NCBI RefSeq assembly: GCF_027944115.1
Contig: NZ_JAPJZI010000001.1
Span: forward strand, 4,092,001 to 4,156,000
Origin: Hoeflea prorocentri
Lineage (GTDB): Bacteria > Pseudomonadota > Alphaproteobacteria > Rhizobiales > Rhizobiaceae
DNA length: 64,000 nucleotides
Direction: 5' to 3'
The first letter of the stretch is position 1. Each line of letters begins with the position of its first letter. Positions 18,559 to 27,102 of the stretch are shown piece by piece. Under the pieces are notes generated by a model. It searched no databases. It had not been told where the DNA came from and was given only the letters and a program-made list of their open reading frames with translations. The position numbers and the translations under genes are program-made.

Positions 18559-19058
18559 GCGGCTCCGGGCTCATTGGCGGAACGGTGTCGGCGGATCGCC
18601 TCCATGGCACAAACAAGAAAAGCAAGAGCGGCAATCGCCAGAAGTGTGGCCATGCCCTGGGCAATCAAGCCTTTGGGAACACGCAGTTCCATTGTCACCT
18701 CGCCATAGGTGACCAGACGATCGCCCTGCAACCAAACCCGCCAGGCAATGAAGCCGGTGAGCGCGGCGCCAATGAGATCAGAAAGGGTTGTTGTCACGCG
18801 CGCCAGGTTCGGCGGAAACCGGTCCGACAGCAAGGTCACTGAAATGTTGCCACGCCTGCGGATCATCAGGGGCAATGCGGTGAAGACCATCAACCCCATC
18901 CCGATCTCGATCATCTCGAAGCCGCCCATGAGCGGGCTGCGAAAGACATAGCGCATCGTCACGCCGACGAAGGTCACGATCATGACACAGGCGGCAATGG
19001 TGCCGGAGGCCCACGCCAGCATCAGGCATAATCTGTCGAAATTGGCCGTCAGGCGCAT
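18555..19058 (-). CDS. TRAP transporter small permease (DctQ type)
   Basis: This 167-residue protein has four hydrophobic helices and the DctQ-typical GVTMRYVFRSPLMGGFEMIEIGM and MIRRRGNISVTLLSDRFPP segments. It partners the large permease. The start at 19058 is preferred over an ATG 21 bases upstream because GGGAG lies at ideal spacing. It follows the binding-protein gene after 80 bases. Confidence 0.93.
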   Translation of the reverse strand: MRLTANFDRLCLMLAWASGTIAACVMIVTFVGVTMRYVFRSPLMGGFEMIEIGMGLMVFTALPLMIRRRGNISVTLLSDRFPPNLARVTTTLSDLIGAALTGFIAWRVWLQGDRLVTYGEVTMELRVPKGLIAQGMATLLAIAALAFLVCAMEAIRRHRSANEPGAA

Positions 19059-19138
19059 GAGGGCTCCCAATGGATGCATTTGGTTTGACTGTCCGGACAG
19101 GACCGGCGGCCGGCCGTCAGGCCTGCCGCCGGGGTCAG

Positions 19139-20185
19139 TTATTGAGCGACGTTCACAGCGCGCGTGGTGTTGTAGTGATCCACCATGGAGCGGGCGTAAT
19201 TGAGGATCGCTTCGCCATCAAAGCCTTTCTCACTGGCCTGCGCCAGCCATTCGGCTTCCAAAGGCGCCAGCCGTTCGCGCGCGGCGGCCAGATCTTCATC
19301 CGGCAGAGTGATGAATTCGACATTGTTTTCATTGAGGCGTTCTTCGCCGTAGGCGTCACCGTTTGTCCAGGCAAAGCCTGCAAGAAGCGCAATGGCCATG
19401 CCTGAGTGTTTTTCGACAGCCGCCTGTTGCTCTGCCGTCAAACTGTCCCAGGTTGCCTGATTGAACGCGATCCAGAACGTATCGGTATAGAGGCCTCCAG
19501 GCACTTTGGTGATCGACGTGATAACCGGTGTGATTCCGAAAAAGTCGATGGATTCCAATGGGAATGTGATGCCGTCCGCAACGCCGCGCGACATGGCCGT
19601 TTGCGCCTCTGTGGGAGGCAATTGGACCGGCGATGCGCCGAGTTCGGACATGATCCGTCCCGTGACGTTCCCTCCGACGCGGATCGTCTTGCCTTCGAGG
19701 TCGGCCAATGTGTCAACCCGGCCATTGGCCATGTTGATGTTGGGGTTGGAATGCACAAACAGGCCTACAAGATGGACACCATCGTGTTCTCCGTATTCCT
19801 GACCCCATTTGGCGTAGGTCTGCCACGCGGCAGCAGAACCGGCCCATGGATCAGGTGACATGAACGGAAGATCCATCACCTGGGTCATCGTGAAACGGCC
19901 GGCGTTGTGACCGCTTACGCCATAACCGACATCAAATGCCTGATCCAAAAGCAGATCGAATTGTGCCGGCGGAGGCCCGAGGGCCGATGTCATGAATTCG
20001 AATTTAAGCGATCCGTCGGTTTCCGATTCAATCGCTTCGGCCCAGGGCTTCAGGATGCCCGAAACGATGAGATGATGGGGTGGCAGCCAGCTGCCGACCC
20101 GGATTGTGGTTGTTTCCTGGGCAAGGGCCGGCAGCGAAATCATCGCCGTCGCCACTGCGGCTGTCAGGACCTTGAAAGCATTCAT
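19139..20185 (-). CDS. TRAP transporter substrate-binding protein (DctP type)
   Basis: This 348-residue periplasmic receptor has a Sec signal peptide of about 23 residues (cleavage ALA/QE). The mature protein carries the DctP fold features, including EGKTIRVGGNVTGRIMSELGASPVQLPPTEAQTAMSRGVADG, whose arginine usually clamps a substrate carboxylate. This suggests an acidic ligand. ATG 20185 is preferred because GGGAG lies seven bases before it, while the ATG at 20191 is too close. The next gene upstream in the operon is the dehydrogenase, 50 bases away, so uptake and metabolism are linked. Confidence 0.94.
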   Translation of the reverse strand: MNAFKVLTAAVATAMISLPALAQETTTIRVGSWLPPHHLIVSGILKPWAEAIESETDGSLKFEFMTSALGPPPAQFDLLLDQAFDVGYGVSGHNAGRFTMTQVMDLPFMSPDPWAGSAAAWQTYAKWGQEYGEHDGVHLVGLFVHSNPNINMANGRVDTLADLEGKTIRVGGNVTGRIMSELGASPVQLPPTEAQTAMSRGVADGITFPLESIDFFGITPVITSITKVPGGLYTDTFWIAFNQATWDSLTAEQQAAVEKHSGMAIALLAGFAWTNGDAYGEERLNENNVEFITLPDEDLAAARERLAPLEAEWLAQASEKGFDGEAILNYARSMVDHYNTTRAVNVAQ

Positions 20186-20235
20186 GTTCATCTCCCTTTT
20201 TCAGTTTATGCGTGTTGTGGTCGTGTCTTCCTCTT

Positions 20236-21123
20236 TTAAAACCTGTCCGGTCCGCTCAGTTTGAAGATTTCCAATGCGTCGGCCTCGTCGCCCCGGCGCG
20301 CGCTCAGCAAACGAAACTGCTCGGCGGCCATCGCGGTGAAGGGTACGGGCGAGGCCGATTGCCGAGCCAGATCCCTGACGGAATCGAGATCTTTCAGCAT
20401 TGTGTAGACGTGGCCGAGCGGCGGTTCGTGTTGTCCATTCACCATCCGGGGCACGAATAATTGCAAGGGTTTGCTGTCGGCAAATCCGCCGGTGAGCGCT
20501 TCGGGCAGACGTGCCGCGTCGACACCGGCATTGGTGGCAAGCCGCGTGGCTTCAGCCAAAACCGCCATGGTGCATCCCACAATTACCTGATTGCAGAGTT
20601 TCGTCGTCTGTCCGGCCCCGATTGGCCCCATCAACGTGAACTGGGCGGCCATCTGCAAGATAAAGGGTTTCACCGCATCGAACGTATCCTGGCTTCCGCC
20701 CGCCATGATCGCCAGCGTGCCGGCCTCTGCACCGGGCACACCGCCGGAAACCGGCGCGTCCAGCCAGCGCATGCCGGTGTCCTTTTGCAGCCGTTCGGCA
20801 AAGACGCGCGTCGCCTCGGGCTGTATTGACGAAAAATCAACCAGAATGGTGCCGTCGCGGGCGCCGGCGGCAATCCCGTCGGCGCCGAAGACCGCGGCTT
20901 CGACTGCCTTTGTATCGGTCAGGCACATAAAAACGATATCTGCCTGACGGGCCACATCAGCGGCACTTTTGCCCATCACCGCACCCTTTGCGACAAGCGG
21001 CTCCGCCTTTGCCGCCGTGCGGTTCCAGACGACGACACGGTTGCCTGCCGCCAGGAGCCGCGCACTCATCGGCGCACCCATCAGGCCGATGCCGATATAT
21101 CCAAGTGTCGGTTGTTCGCTCAT
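20236..21123 (-). CDS. beta-hydroxyacid dehydrogenase (3-hydroxyisobutyrate / tartronate semialdehyde reductase family)
   Basis: This 295-residue NAD(P)-dependent cytosolic enzyme has the Rossmann glycine motif near residues 8-16 (GYIGIGLMG). The substrate motif APVSGGVPGAEAGTLAIMAGG and the catalytic-lysine region GAGQTTKLCNQ identify the family. Members oxidise or reduce 3-hydroxyisobutyrate, tartronate semialdehyde, L-threonate or similar compounds. The genomic setting points to a sugar-acid derivative rather than valine breakdown. A strong AGGAGG precedes the ATG, 11 bases after the dehydratase stop. Confidence 0.92.
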   Translation of the reverse strand: MSEQPTLGYIGIGLMGAPMSARLLAAGNRVVVWNRTAAKAEPLVAKGAVMGKSAADVARQADIVFMCLTDTKAVEAAVFGADGIAAGARDGTILVDFSSIQPEATRVFAERLQKDTGMRWLDAPVSGGVPGAEAGTLAIMAGGSQDTFDAVKPFILQMAAQFTLMGPIGAGQTTKLCNQVIVGCTMAVLAEATRLATNAGVDAARLPEALTGGFADSKPLQLFVPRMVNGQHEPPLGHVYTMLKDLDSVRDLARQSASPVPFTAMAAEQFRLLSARRGDEADALEIFKLSGPDRF

Positions 21124-21134
21124 AACAATCCTCC

Positions 21135-22847
21135 TCAACCGCGCGGCGCCGGCCACTGGGCATTGCCCGCATGGGTCACGGCCCCCTCATGCGCCTGCCC
21201 CACGGTTGCCGCGTATTTCTGCAGAAGCCCGCCGCGGTGGCGGCTTACCGGCGGTGTCCATGCCGCCCGCCGTTTCTCCAGCTCCGCATCGGACACGTCG
21301 AGCTCAATGGTGGCGTTTTCGCCGTCAATTGTAATCCGGTCGCCTTGCTGAACCAAACCCAGAGGCCCGCCGGCAGCTGCCTCGGGTGCGGCATGACCGA
21401 TACACATTCCGCGCGTTGCTCCGGAAAAACGGCCATCGGTGAGAAGGGCAACCTTCTCACCCATGCCCTGGCCGTAGATGAGCGCTGTCAGTCCGAGCAT
21501 TTCGCGCATGCCCGGCCCGCCCACAGGCCCTTCATTGCGCACAATCAGCACCTGACCTTCAGAATAGTCGCCGCTGTGCACCGCTTCGACAGCGTCATCC
21601 TCGCACTCGAAGACCCGCGCCGTGCCGGAAAACACCTTCGATTTCAGCCCGGCCACCTTCAAAAGCGCGCCGTCCGGGCAAAGATTGCCTTTCAGCACCA
21701 CAACACCACCCGACGATGCGATTGCATCTTTCACCGGACGGATAACCTCGCCGTCCGGCGCAGGGGCATCAGCCACCTCCTCGGCAAGCGTGCGGCCTGT
21801 TACGGTCAGCGTGTCGCCGTGCAGAAACCCATGAGCAATCAATTCCTTGATCACCACGTGCGATCCGCCGATCTCGTAAACATCTTTCGCGTGATACTGG
21901 CCACCGGGCCGCAGATTGCCAATAAAGGGCGTGCGATGCAGCACCACGGCGACATCATCGGCGGTAAACGTGATCCCCGCTTCGTGGGCGATGGCCGGAA
22001 TGTGCAGCGCGGTGTTGGTCGAGCCGCCCGTCGCCGCCACGATGGCGCATGCATTCTCAAGCGCTTTTCTGGTGACGATATCGCGAGGCAGCGGCCCGCC
22101 GCGTTCAATCATCTCCATCACCAGTGCGCCTGCACGGTGGCCTACACCCTGCCTTTCGGAATAGACGCCGGGTATCATCGCGGAGTTGGGCACAGTCAGG
22201 CCCAGCGCCTCTGCGACCATCGCCATCGTATTGGCGGTGAATTGCCCGGCGCAGGCTCCGATGGTCGGCTTGCAGGCTTCTTCCAGCTGCGTCAGCTCGT
22301 CTTGCGTCATCGTCCCGGTCTGCACCGCCCCGACGGCTTCATAGGCGTTCAGGACCGAAACGTCCGCACCATTGTGACGACCGGGTAAGGCGGACCCTCC
22401 ATAGACAAATACCGAGGGCACATTGCAGCGTACCATACCCATGATGACGCCCGGCAACGTCTTGTCGCAGCCGCCATAGCCGATGAGCCCGTCATAGGCG
22501 TGGCCATGAACAACCGCCTCGATGCTGTCGGCAATGATTTCACGGCTGACCAGTGAGAATTTCATGCCCTCGTGATTCATGCCGATGCCATCGGAAACGG
22601 AAATCGTCGTGAACTCGCGGGGCGTACCGCCTGCCATGGCCACCCCGGTTTTGGCATATTCCACCTGCGCATAATGGGTCATGTTGCATGGCGTGGTTTC
22701 GCCCTTCTGACTGACCACGCCGACCATCGGCTTGGCAATCGCGTCGTCGTCAAGGCCCATCGCCCGCATGAAGGCCCGGTGCGGTGTCCGGTCGATCCCA
22801 TCCGTCGTGATCCGCGAACGAAGGCGTTTGACAGGGTCGGACGACAT
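21135..22847 (-). CDS. IlvD/Edd family dehydratase (dihydroxy-acid or sugar-acid dehydratase)
   Basis: This 570-residue iron-sulfur enzyme converts a 2,3-dihydroxy acid to the 2-oxo acid. The cluster cysteines are present: Cys54 (TTPCN), Cys127 (GGCDKTLPG) and Cys199 (GACAGQF). The [24 protein letters not shown] and GGSTNTALH segments are family-typical. The biosynthetic IlvD role in branched-chain amino acid synthesis is possible, but the gene leads an operon with a hydroxyacid dehydrogenase and a TRAP importer. That makes a catabolic aldonate-type dehydratase more likely. Without a search the paralogue group cannot be named. Confidence 0.9.
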   Translation of the reverse strand: MSSDPVKRLRSRITTDGIDRTPHRAFMRAMGLDDDAIAKPMVGVVSQKGETTPCNMTHYAQVEYAKTGVAMAGGTPREFTTISVSDGIGMNHEGMKFSLVSREIIADSIEAVVHGHAYDGLIGYGGCDKTLPGVIMGMVRCNVPSVFVYGGSALPGRHNGADVSVLNAYEAVGAVQTGTMTQDELTQLEEACKPTIGACAGQFTANTMAMVAEALGLTVPNSAMIPGVYSERQGVGHRAGALVMEMIERGGPLPRDIVTRKALENACAIVAATGGSTNTALHIPAIAHEAGITFTADDVAVVLHRTPFIGNLRPGGQYHAKDVYEIGGSHVVIKELIAHGFLHGDTLTVTGRTLAEEVADAPAPDGEVIRPVKDAIASSGGVVVLKGNLCPDGALLKVAGLKSKVFSGTARVFECEDDAVEAVHSGDYSEGQVLIVRNEGPVGGPGMREMLGLTALIYGQGMGEKVALLTDGRFSGATRGMCIGHAAPEAAAGGPLGLVQQGDRITIDGENATIELDVSDAELEKRRAAWTPPVSRHRGGLLQKYAATVGQAHEGAVTHAGNAQWPAPRG

Positions 22848-22946
22848 ATTGGTTTTCCCCCAGATAGTTTCTTGATAGAATTTTTATTCTTGAAATAAAG
22901 TGCCAAATCCGGTTGTGATGTCAACACCAATTGTGAAAGGAGGCCC
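22848..22946. promoter_or_regulatory. divergent control region of the sugar-acid operons
   Basis: This 99-base spacer between the dehydratase gene (leftward) and the isomerase-like gene (rightward) is AT-rich compared with its surroundings. It contains the inverted repeat AGAAT-TTTT-ATTCT (22877-22890) and a direct repeat TTCTTGA about 17 bases apart. A strong AGGAGG ribosome site ends it on the right. The two outward promoters must lie here, and the repeats are candidate regulator sites. Confidence 0.5.
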
Positions 22947-23726
22947 ATGCGGCTGATTTCAAATATCTCAATGATGTTCACGGAACTGCCTGTCGCGGAG
23001 CGCCTTTCAGCTGCAAAGGAGGCCGGGTTCGAGGGCGTGGAAATTCAGTTTCCCGATGGCGATGACATCCCGCAACTGGCGGCGGCGTCGCGGAGAACAG
23101 GCATTCCGATCGTGTTGATCAACGTGCCGCGCGGACCCGGAGACGCCGTCGGCCTGGCGGCCATTCCCGGCGAAGAAGACGCCTACCGTGCGGCGGTCGC
23201 CGAATGCGCCCGAAATGCCGGCGCTTTAGGCGCAACAAAGGTGAATGTCCTTTCCGGACGTCCACCTGCGGATGCGGATCCAAATGAATGCGCCTGGGTT
23301 CTGCGGCAGAATCTGATCCACACCGCCGATGTGATGCAGGAGATCGGTGTGCGCGTCATGGTCGAGCCGGTGAACCGGATTGATGTTCCGGGATTCTTTC
23401 TGTCAGGACTGAAAACGGGGCTGGAGTTGCTGTCTGACATCGAGCACAGCAATCTCTATCTCCAGTTCGATTTTTACCACATGGCGATCACGGAACCGGA
23501 CCTGTGCGAAGCGATTGGTCGAGCAGGCCCGCATATCGGCCATGTGCAATTCGCAGATACAAGTGGCAGGCACGAACCGGGTACCGGAGACATCGACTTT
23601 CGCGCCGCGATCGCCGCCTTGAAGGCGACCGGCTACGATGCTGAAGTTTCCGCCGAATACAATCCCAGAAGCGAAACACAAGCGGGTCTTGATTGGATGG
23701 CGCAGTTCAAAGAGTTTCTCAAATGA
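22947..23726 (+). CDS. hydroxypyruvate isomerase-like sugar phosphate isomerase/epimerase (TIM barrel)
   Basis: This 259-residue protein of the xylose isomerase-like barrel family matches the Hyi group by MRLISNISMMFTELPVAERLSAAKEAGF at the start. Metal ligands are visible in VMVEPVN (Glu), QFDFYHM (Asp), GHVQFADTSGRHEPGTG (His/Gln) and VSAEYNP (Glu). Hyi interconverts hydroxypyruvate and tartronate semialdehyde, which would feed the neighbouring hydroxyacid dehydrogenase; related proteins (OtnI) act on other 2-oxo-tetronates. AGGAGG precedes the ATG. Its stop overlaps the next start. Confidence 0.88.
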   Translation: MRLISNISMMFTELPVAERLSAAKEAGFEGVEIQFPDGDDIPQLAAASRRTGIPIVLINVPRGPGDAVGLAAIPGEEDAYRAAVAECARNAGALGATKVNVLSGRPPADADPNECAWVLRQNLIHTADVMQEIGVRVMVEPVNRIDVPGFFLSGLKTGLELLSDIEHSNLYLQFDFYHMAITEPDLCEAIGRAGPHIGHVQFADTSGRHEPGTGDIDFRAAIAALKATGYDAEVSAEYNPRSETQAGLDWMAQFKEFLK

Positions 23727-24493
23727 CAGATGATGCGATCGAAAAAATCATGGCGGATGTGGTGAGCCATGCCGCATTTACTTCGTATGACGCCGACCAG
23801 ACATTAACCCTGGAAGACGGATATCGTTTTCAGGACGCGCTGGCGGACCGGCTTGTCGCGCGCGGGGGCCGTATCGGAACCGCAGGCTGGAAGATTGCCG
23901 CAAACGCCCCGCAGCTTCTGGAACGCTTTGGCCTTGAAGAACCGCTCAGCGGACGCGTCTTCAAGAGCCAGGTTCATGAAAGCCCGGCAAATCTTTCGGA
24001 CACCACGTTCCGGCAATTCGCCTTCGAGCCGGAAATCGCCGCGATTATGAAAACCGGCCTGTCCGGTACAAACATCAGCCGGCAGGAGACCGCGTCCGCA
24101 ATCGATCGCCTGGTTCCGGCGATCGAGCTGCTGGATATGCGCGAGGTCGACATGCCGTCCGTCAGGATAGCGAATGTCGTGGCGCAGAATATTTCAAACG
24201 AAGGCATCGTGATCGGCGGCCCCGGTATCGCTCCGCAGGACTTTGACCCGGATGTCGTTCAAACCGAAGTGAGCGTGGACGGAAAAGTCGAGTTGCAGGT
24301 AACCGGTGCCGCCCCACAAAATCCCATTGACGCGGTGGCCTGGCTGGCAGATCACCTGACAAAACGCGGACAACGTCTTGAAGCCGGTCAGGTTGTCCTG
24401 TGCGGCACACATTGCCCCATCTGGTATCATGACAAACCGGGTGACATCGTTGTGGAGATGACCGACCTTGGCGAGGTGGCCATGCGCCTCTAG
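23723..24493 (+). CDS. 2-keto-4-pentenoate hydratase-like protein (MhpD / fumarylacetoacetase superfamily)
   Basis: This 256-residue protein has the MhpD-like layout: an N-terminal helical half (YRFQDALADRL, GTAGWKIAANAPQ) and the FAH-type barrel with FEPEIAAIM metal-binding glutamates and AIELLDMRE. It ends with GQVVLCGTHCPIWYHDKPGDIV. The family hydrates 2-oxo-pent-4-enoates or processes related 2-oxo acids. The ATG sits in the ATGA overlap with the isomerase-like gene, so the two are translated together. This ties a 2-oxo-acid step to the sugar-acid cluster. Confidence 0.87.
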   Translation: MTDDAIEKIMADVVSHAAFTSYDADQTLTLEDGYRFQDALADRLVARGGRIGTAGWKIAANAPQLLERFGLEEPLSGRVFKSQVHESPANLSDTTFRQFAFEPEIAAIMKTGLSGTNISRQETASAIDRLVPAIELLDMREVDMPSVRIANVVAQNISNEGIVIGGPGIAPQDFDPDVVQTEVSVDGKVELQVTGAAPQNPIDAVAWLADHLTKRGQRLEAGQVVLCGTHCPIWYHDKPGDIVVEMTDLGEVAMRL

Positions 24494-24522
24494 GGTCTTT
24501 TCGGCCTTTGTGGACGATCGCC

Positions 24523-24655
24523 CTAGATCCTGCCGACCAGACCACCTGCCGCGGATCTGATCAGGTCTGGATCGACTCCGCCGATAAGCAGGTAATCATA
24601 ACCGCCGGCTGTCCAGGAAGCGGCGCTCATGCCCTGCAGTTTACCCGGCTGCAAT
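24523..24655 (-). pseudogene. possible C-terminal remnant of an HpcH/HpaI-type aldolase
   Basis: Within the 223-base gap between the hydratase and TetR genes, the minus strand encodes PGKLQGMSAASWTAGGYDYLL and then IGGVDPDLIRSAAGGLVGRI before a stop at 24523. This resembles the last helix-strand-helix of HpcH/HpaI aldolases (pattern: G-[YF]-x-[FY]-hydrophobic-x-G-x-D-x-x-L). No upstream coding part remains before the TetR gene. Such aldolases often partner MhpD-type hydratases, though on the same strand. The match is by eye and short. Confidence 0.3.
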
Positions 24656-24716
24656 GATCCTCTGCCCAGAGCCGTCCTTGCATCCGGTCGCGGTCTCGCT
24701 GCAAGCCGCCCCTGCC

Positions 24717-25328
24717 TTAAAGCGGGGCGAAAACCGTTTTGACCAGTGTCCTGTACAACATGATCTGCCGCGATGTCAGTTGCGGGTTACCGATGGCCTT
24801 CGAGAGGATGATCCCGCCTTCCACGACACCGGTGAGCATATCGGCAAGGTCTGTCAGATCGACGTCAGCCCTCGGCGAGTAATCGGACGCGATCTGCTCG
24901 AACATGGCAAGAAAACGCTCCCGCCAGTTCAGAACCGCTTTGCGGTTCAACTCGCGCACCTCAGTATTGAACAGACGCTCCTGATAACAGGCCGTTGCGA
25001 CCAGACAACCGGGATGACCCTTCGGAATGTCATCCAGCATTTCAGCCATCAGCTTGAGGCCGATCAGCATTGCATGAAGAGGGTCCTCATTGAGTTCCCT
25101 GGCCCTGCTGAAGAGATCATCGAAGAGGCGATCTTCTTCTTCTATGTATCGCTCCAACAAGGCACGCGCGAGGGCATTTTTGTCGCTGAAATGGTAGAAG
25201 AAGCCGCCTTTCGTGATCTCCACCGCGGCAACAATCTCGTCAATGGACGTCGCTTCAAAGCCTTTGGAAAGGATGCTCGCCTGCGCGACATCCATGATCC
25301 GCTCTCGCGTTTTGCCTTTGTCCGCCAT
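24717..25328 (-). CDS. TetR/AcrR family transcriptional regulator
   Basis: This 203-residue repressor has its helix-turn-helix at about residues 8-50 (TRERIMDVAQASILSKGFEATSIDEIVAAVEITKGGFFYHFSDKNAL), which fits the TetR signature closely. The C-terminal ligand domain contains HPGCLVATACYQERL, typical of the TetR_C group that includes NemR- and AcuR-like proteins. It is divergent from the homocysteine methyltransferase-like gene. A palindrome 19 bases ahead of its own start is a likely operator, which suggests autoregulation and control of that neighbour. Confidence 0.93.
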   Translation of the reverse strand: MADKGKTRERIMDVAQASILSKGFEATSIDEIVAAVEITKGGFFYHFSDKNALARALLERYIEEEDRLFDDLFSRARELNEDPLHAMLIGLKLMAEMLDDIPKGHPGCLVATACYQERLFNTEVRELNRKAVLNWRERFLAMFEQIASDYSPRADVDLTDLADMLTGVVEGGIILSKAIGNPQLTSRQIMLYRTLVKTVFAPL

Positions 25329-25346
25329 CGAATCCTTCCAAGCTAC

Positions 25347-25361
25347 TGTACCAAGAGTACA
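25347..25361. promoter_or_regulatory. candidate TetR operator, inverted repeat
   Basis: TGTAC-N5-GTACA is a perfect inverted repeat located 19 bases upstream of the tetR start, in the 191-base divergent spacer (25329-25519). Position and symmetry fit a TetR dimer site overlapping the tetR promoter. A partial copy (CTGTACTGCAAG) occurs near 25449, closer to the methyltransferase gene. Confidence 0.5.
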
Positions 25362-25519
25362 CTTGAGCGGCCGCCTCGCACGACCCCCAAAAAAATATTA
25401 TCCCTAATGCTCTGAATATATTCAACAATATTACCTATCACCAACTGTACTGCAAGACTTCTATTTCAGTCGGAAGCAATTTCCTACGTGTAGCCCAGCC
25501 AACTACCGGAGTAACATCA

Positions 25520-26482
25520 ATGCGACTGAAACAACTCTTGAATACCGAGAAACCATTTCTTGCGGATGGCGGTCTTGAAACCGTAATGATTTTCGAGAAG
25601 GGGCTGGAACTGCCCTACTTCGCGTCCTTCACATTGCTTGACAGCGAACAGGGACACCGCGCGCTTGAGGAGTATTACGAACGCTTCATCGATCTCGCCG
25701 CCGAATCCGGACGCGGCTTCCTCCTGGACACGACAACCTGGCGCGCCAGCGTGCCCTGGGGATCCCAGATGGGTCTCGGTGAAAGCGACATTGTCGACAT
25801 CAACAGAAGGGCCGCCGCGTTTGCGATGACGATGCGCGACCGCCATGAACGCCGGGACCTGCCGATAATGGTCAACGGTGTCGTCGGACCGGCTGCGGAC
25901 GGCTATGTCGCGTCGCAGACGCTGGCTCCCGATGACGCACAGTCAATACATATGCCGCAGATACGGGCGCTCCGCGAAACCGGTGTTGATCTCGCCAGCG
26001 CGATGACAATGACACATTCCGGCGAAGCCATCGGCATCACGCGTGCAGCGCGCGAGGCCAATCTGCCGGTCGTCATTTCTTTCACGGTCGAGACCGACGG
26101 AAATCTTCCATCCGGTCAACCGCTCGATCAGGCGATCGAGGAAGTCGACAACACGACCGCAGCCTATCCGCTTTTCTACATGATCAACTGCGCGCATCCC
26201 GATCATTTCGCACATGTGATGTCGGCAAGCACACTGACCAGGCGCCTTGGCGGGCTGCGCACAAACGCATCGCGTCTGAGCCATGCGGAACTGGACGCCG
26301 CCGAGGAGCTGGATGCCGGCGATCCCGAGGAACTGGGAACGCTCCATGAGCCGCTGCTGACACAACTGCCCAATATCCGGGTGCTCGGCGGCTGCTGCGG
26401 AACCGACCATAGACATGTCGGTTGCGTTGCACGCGCCAGCGATACGACATCTGCCGCATATGAGGAATTAGCAAATGCCTAG
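25520..26482 (+). CDS. homocysteine S-methyltransferase family protein
   Basis: This 320-residue enzyme has the zinc-thiol barrel fold. The zinc cysteines are Cys224 (INCAHPDH) and Cys292-Cys293 (LGGCCGTDHRH), and the first strand is ADGGLETVM. Family members transfer a methyl group from S-methylmethionine, betaine or another donor to homocysteine. The donor cannot be told. It is divergent from the TetR gene and overlaps the following acetyltransferase by eight bases, so the pair is one TetR-controlled unit. Confidence 0.9.
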   Translation: MRLKQLLNTEKPFLADGGLETVMIFEKGLELPYFASFTLLDSEQGHRALEEYYERFIDLAAESGRGFLLDTTTWRASVPWGSQMGLGESDIVDINRRAAAFAMTMRDRHERRDLPIMVNGVVGPAADGYVASQTLAPDDAQSIHMPQIRALRETGVDLASAMTMTHSGEAIGITRAAREANLPVVISFTVETDGNLPSGQPLDQAIEEVDNTTAAYPLFYMINCAHPDHFAHVMSASTLTRRLGGLRTNASRLSHAELDAAEELDAGDPEELGTLHEPLLTQLPNIRVLGGCCGTDHRHVGCVARASDTTSAAYEELANA

Positions 26483-27059
26483 TCGAAACACTGCCTTCAA
26501 TCTTCGGAAAGCCGCTGTAGAAGATGCCACGGCTCTGGCGCAGCTTGTCAATATTGCGGGAGAAGGGCTGCCACTGGTCCTTTGGACCTCGATGGCGAAG
26601 GCCGATGAAGACCCCTGGGATTTGGGCGCGTCACGGGCGCGCAGAACAGAAGGATCGTTTTCATGGACCAATGCGAGAATTGCCGACATAGACGGAACGG
26701 TGGCGGGAGCGATTATTACCTATCTGACCGCTCCGCAGCCGGAACCGATCAATGACGATACGCCTGAGATGTTTCGTCCATTGATCGCACTGGAGAACGA
26801 CGTCCCGGAAACGAACTACATAAATGTGCTCGCAGTTTTTCCGCAATTCCGGCGCATGGGAATCGCCAGCGCGCTGCTTGAATCTGCTACCGCAAACCCC
26901 GGGAAAAACGGGGCTTCGATCATCGTGGCGGACCAAAATACCGGCGCACGGCGCCTCTACGCACGCCATGGCTTCACGGAAGTTGCGAGGGAGCTGATTG
27001 TCAAAGGCGACTGGCGGACCAAAAACCGTGAGTGGATCCTTCTCAAAAAGGCTGGCTGA
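26475..27059 (+). CDS. GNAT family N-acetyltransferase
   Basis: This 194-residue protein shows the GNAT acetyl-CoA site as NVLAVFPQFRRMGIASALLESA (Q/R-x-x-G-x-G/A pattern; here RRMGIA), followed by ADQNTGARRLYARHGFTEVAR, the usual strand-helix end. The acceptor is unknown. The ATG lies inside the 3' end of the methyltransferase-like gene, an eight-base overlap that suggests coupling. Confidence 0.88.
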   Translation: MPSRNTAFNLRKAAVEDATALAQLVNIAGEGLPLVLWTSMAKADEDPWDLGASRARRTEGSFSWTNARIADIDGTVAGAIITYLTAPQPEPINDDTPEMFRPLIALENDVPETNYINVLAVFPQFRRMGIASALLESATANPGKNGASIIVADQNTGARRLYARHGFTEVARELIVKGDWRTKNREWILLKKAG

Positions 27060-27064
27060 CCTTG

Positions 27065-27090
27065 CCCCGGGGTTTCAAGACGCCCCGGGG
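27065..27090. terminator. GC-rich hairpin between convergent genes
   Basis: Arms CCCCGGGG at 27065-27072 and 27083-27090 flank a 10-base loop in the 43-base gap between the converging acetyltransferase and DUF2161 genes. The stem is strong, but neither side has a clear U-run, so it may slow or end transcription only partly. Confidence 0.5.
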
Positions 27091-27102
27091 AAAGCCGGCG
27101 GT

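Noticed and set aside
21171-22388. 405-codon plus-strand frame opposite the dehydratase gene
   Set aside because: The dehydratase has all family motifs on the other strand. The long antisense frame is a by-product of GC-rich codon use.
21135-24493. Branched-chain amino acid biosynthesis operon
   Set aside because: Only the dehydratase would fit. The TRAP importer, hydroxyacid dehydrogenase, isomerase and hydratase point to catabolism, and no other ilv gene is present.
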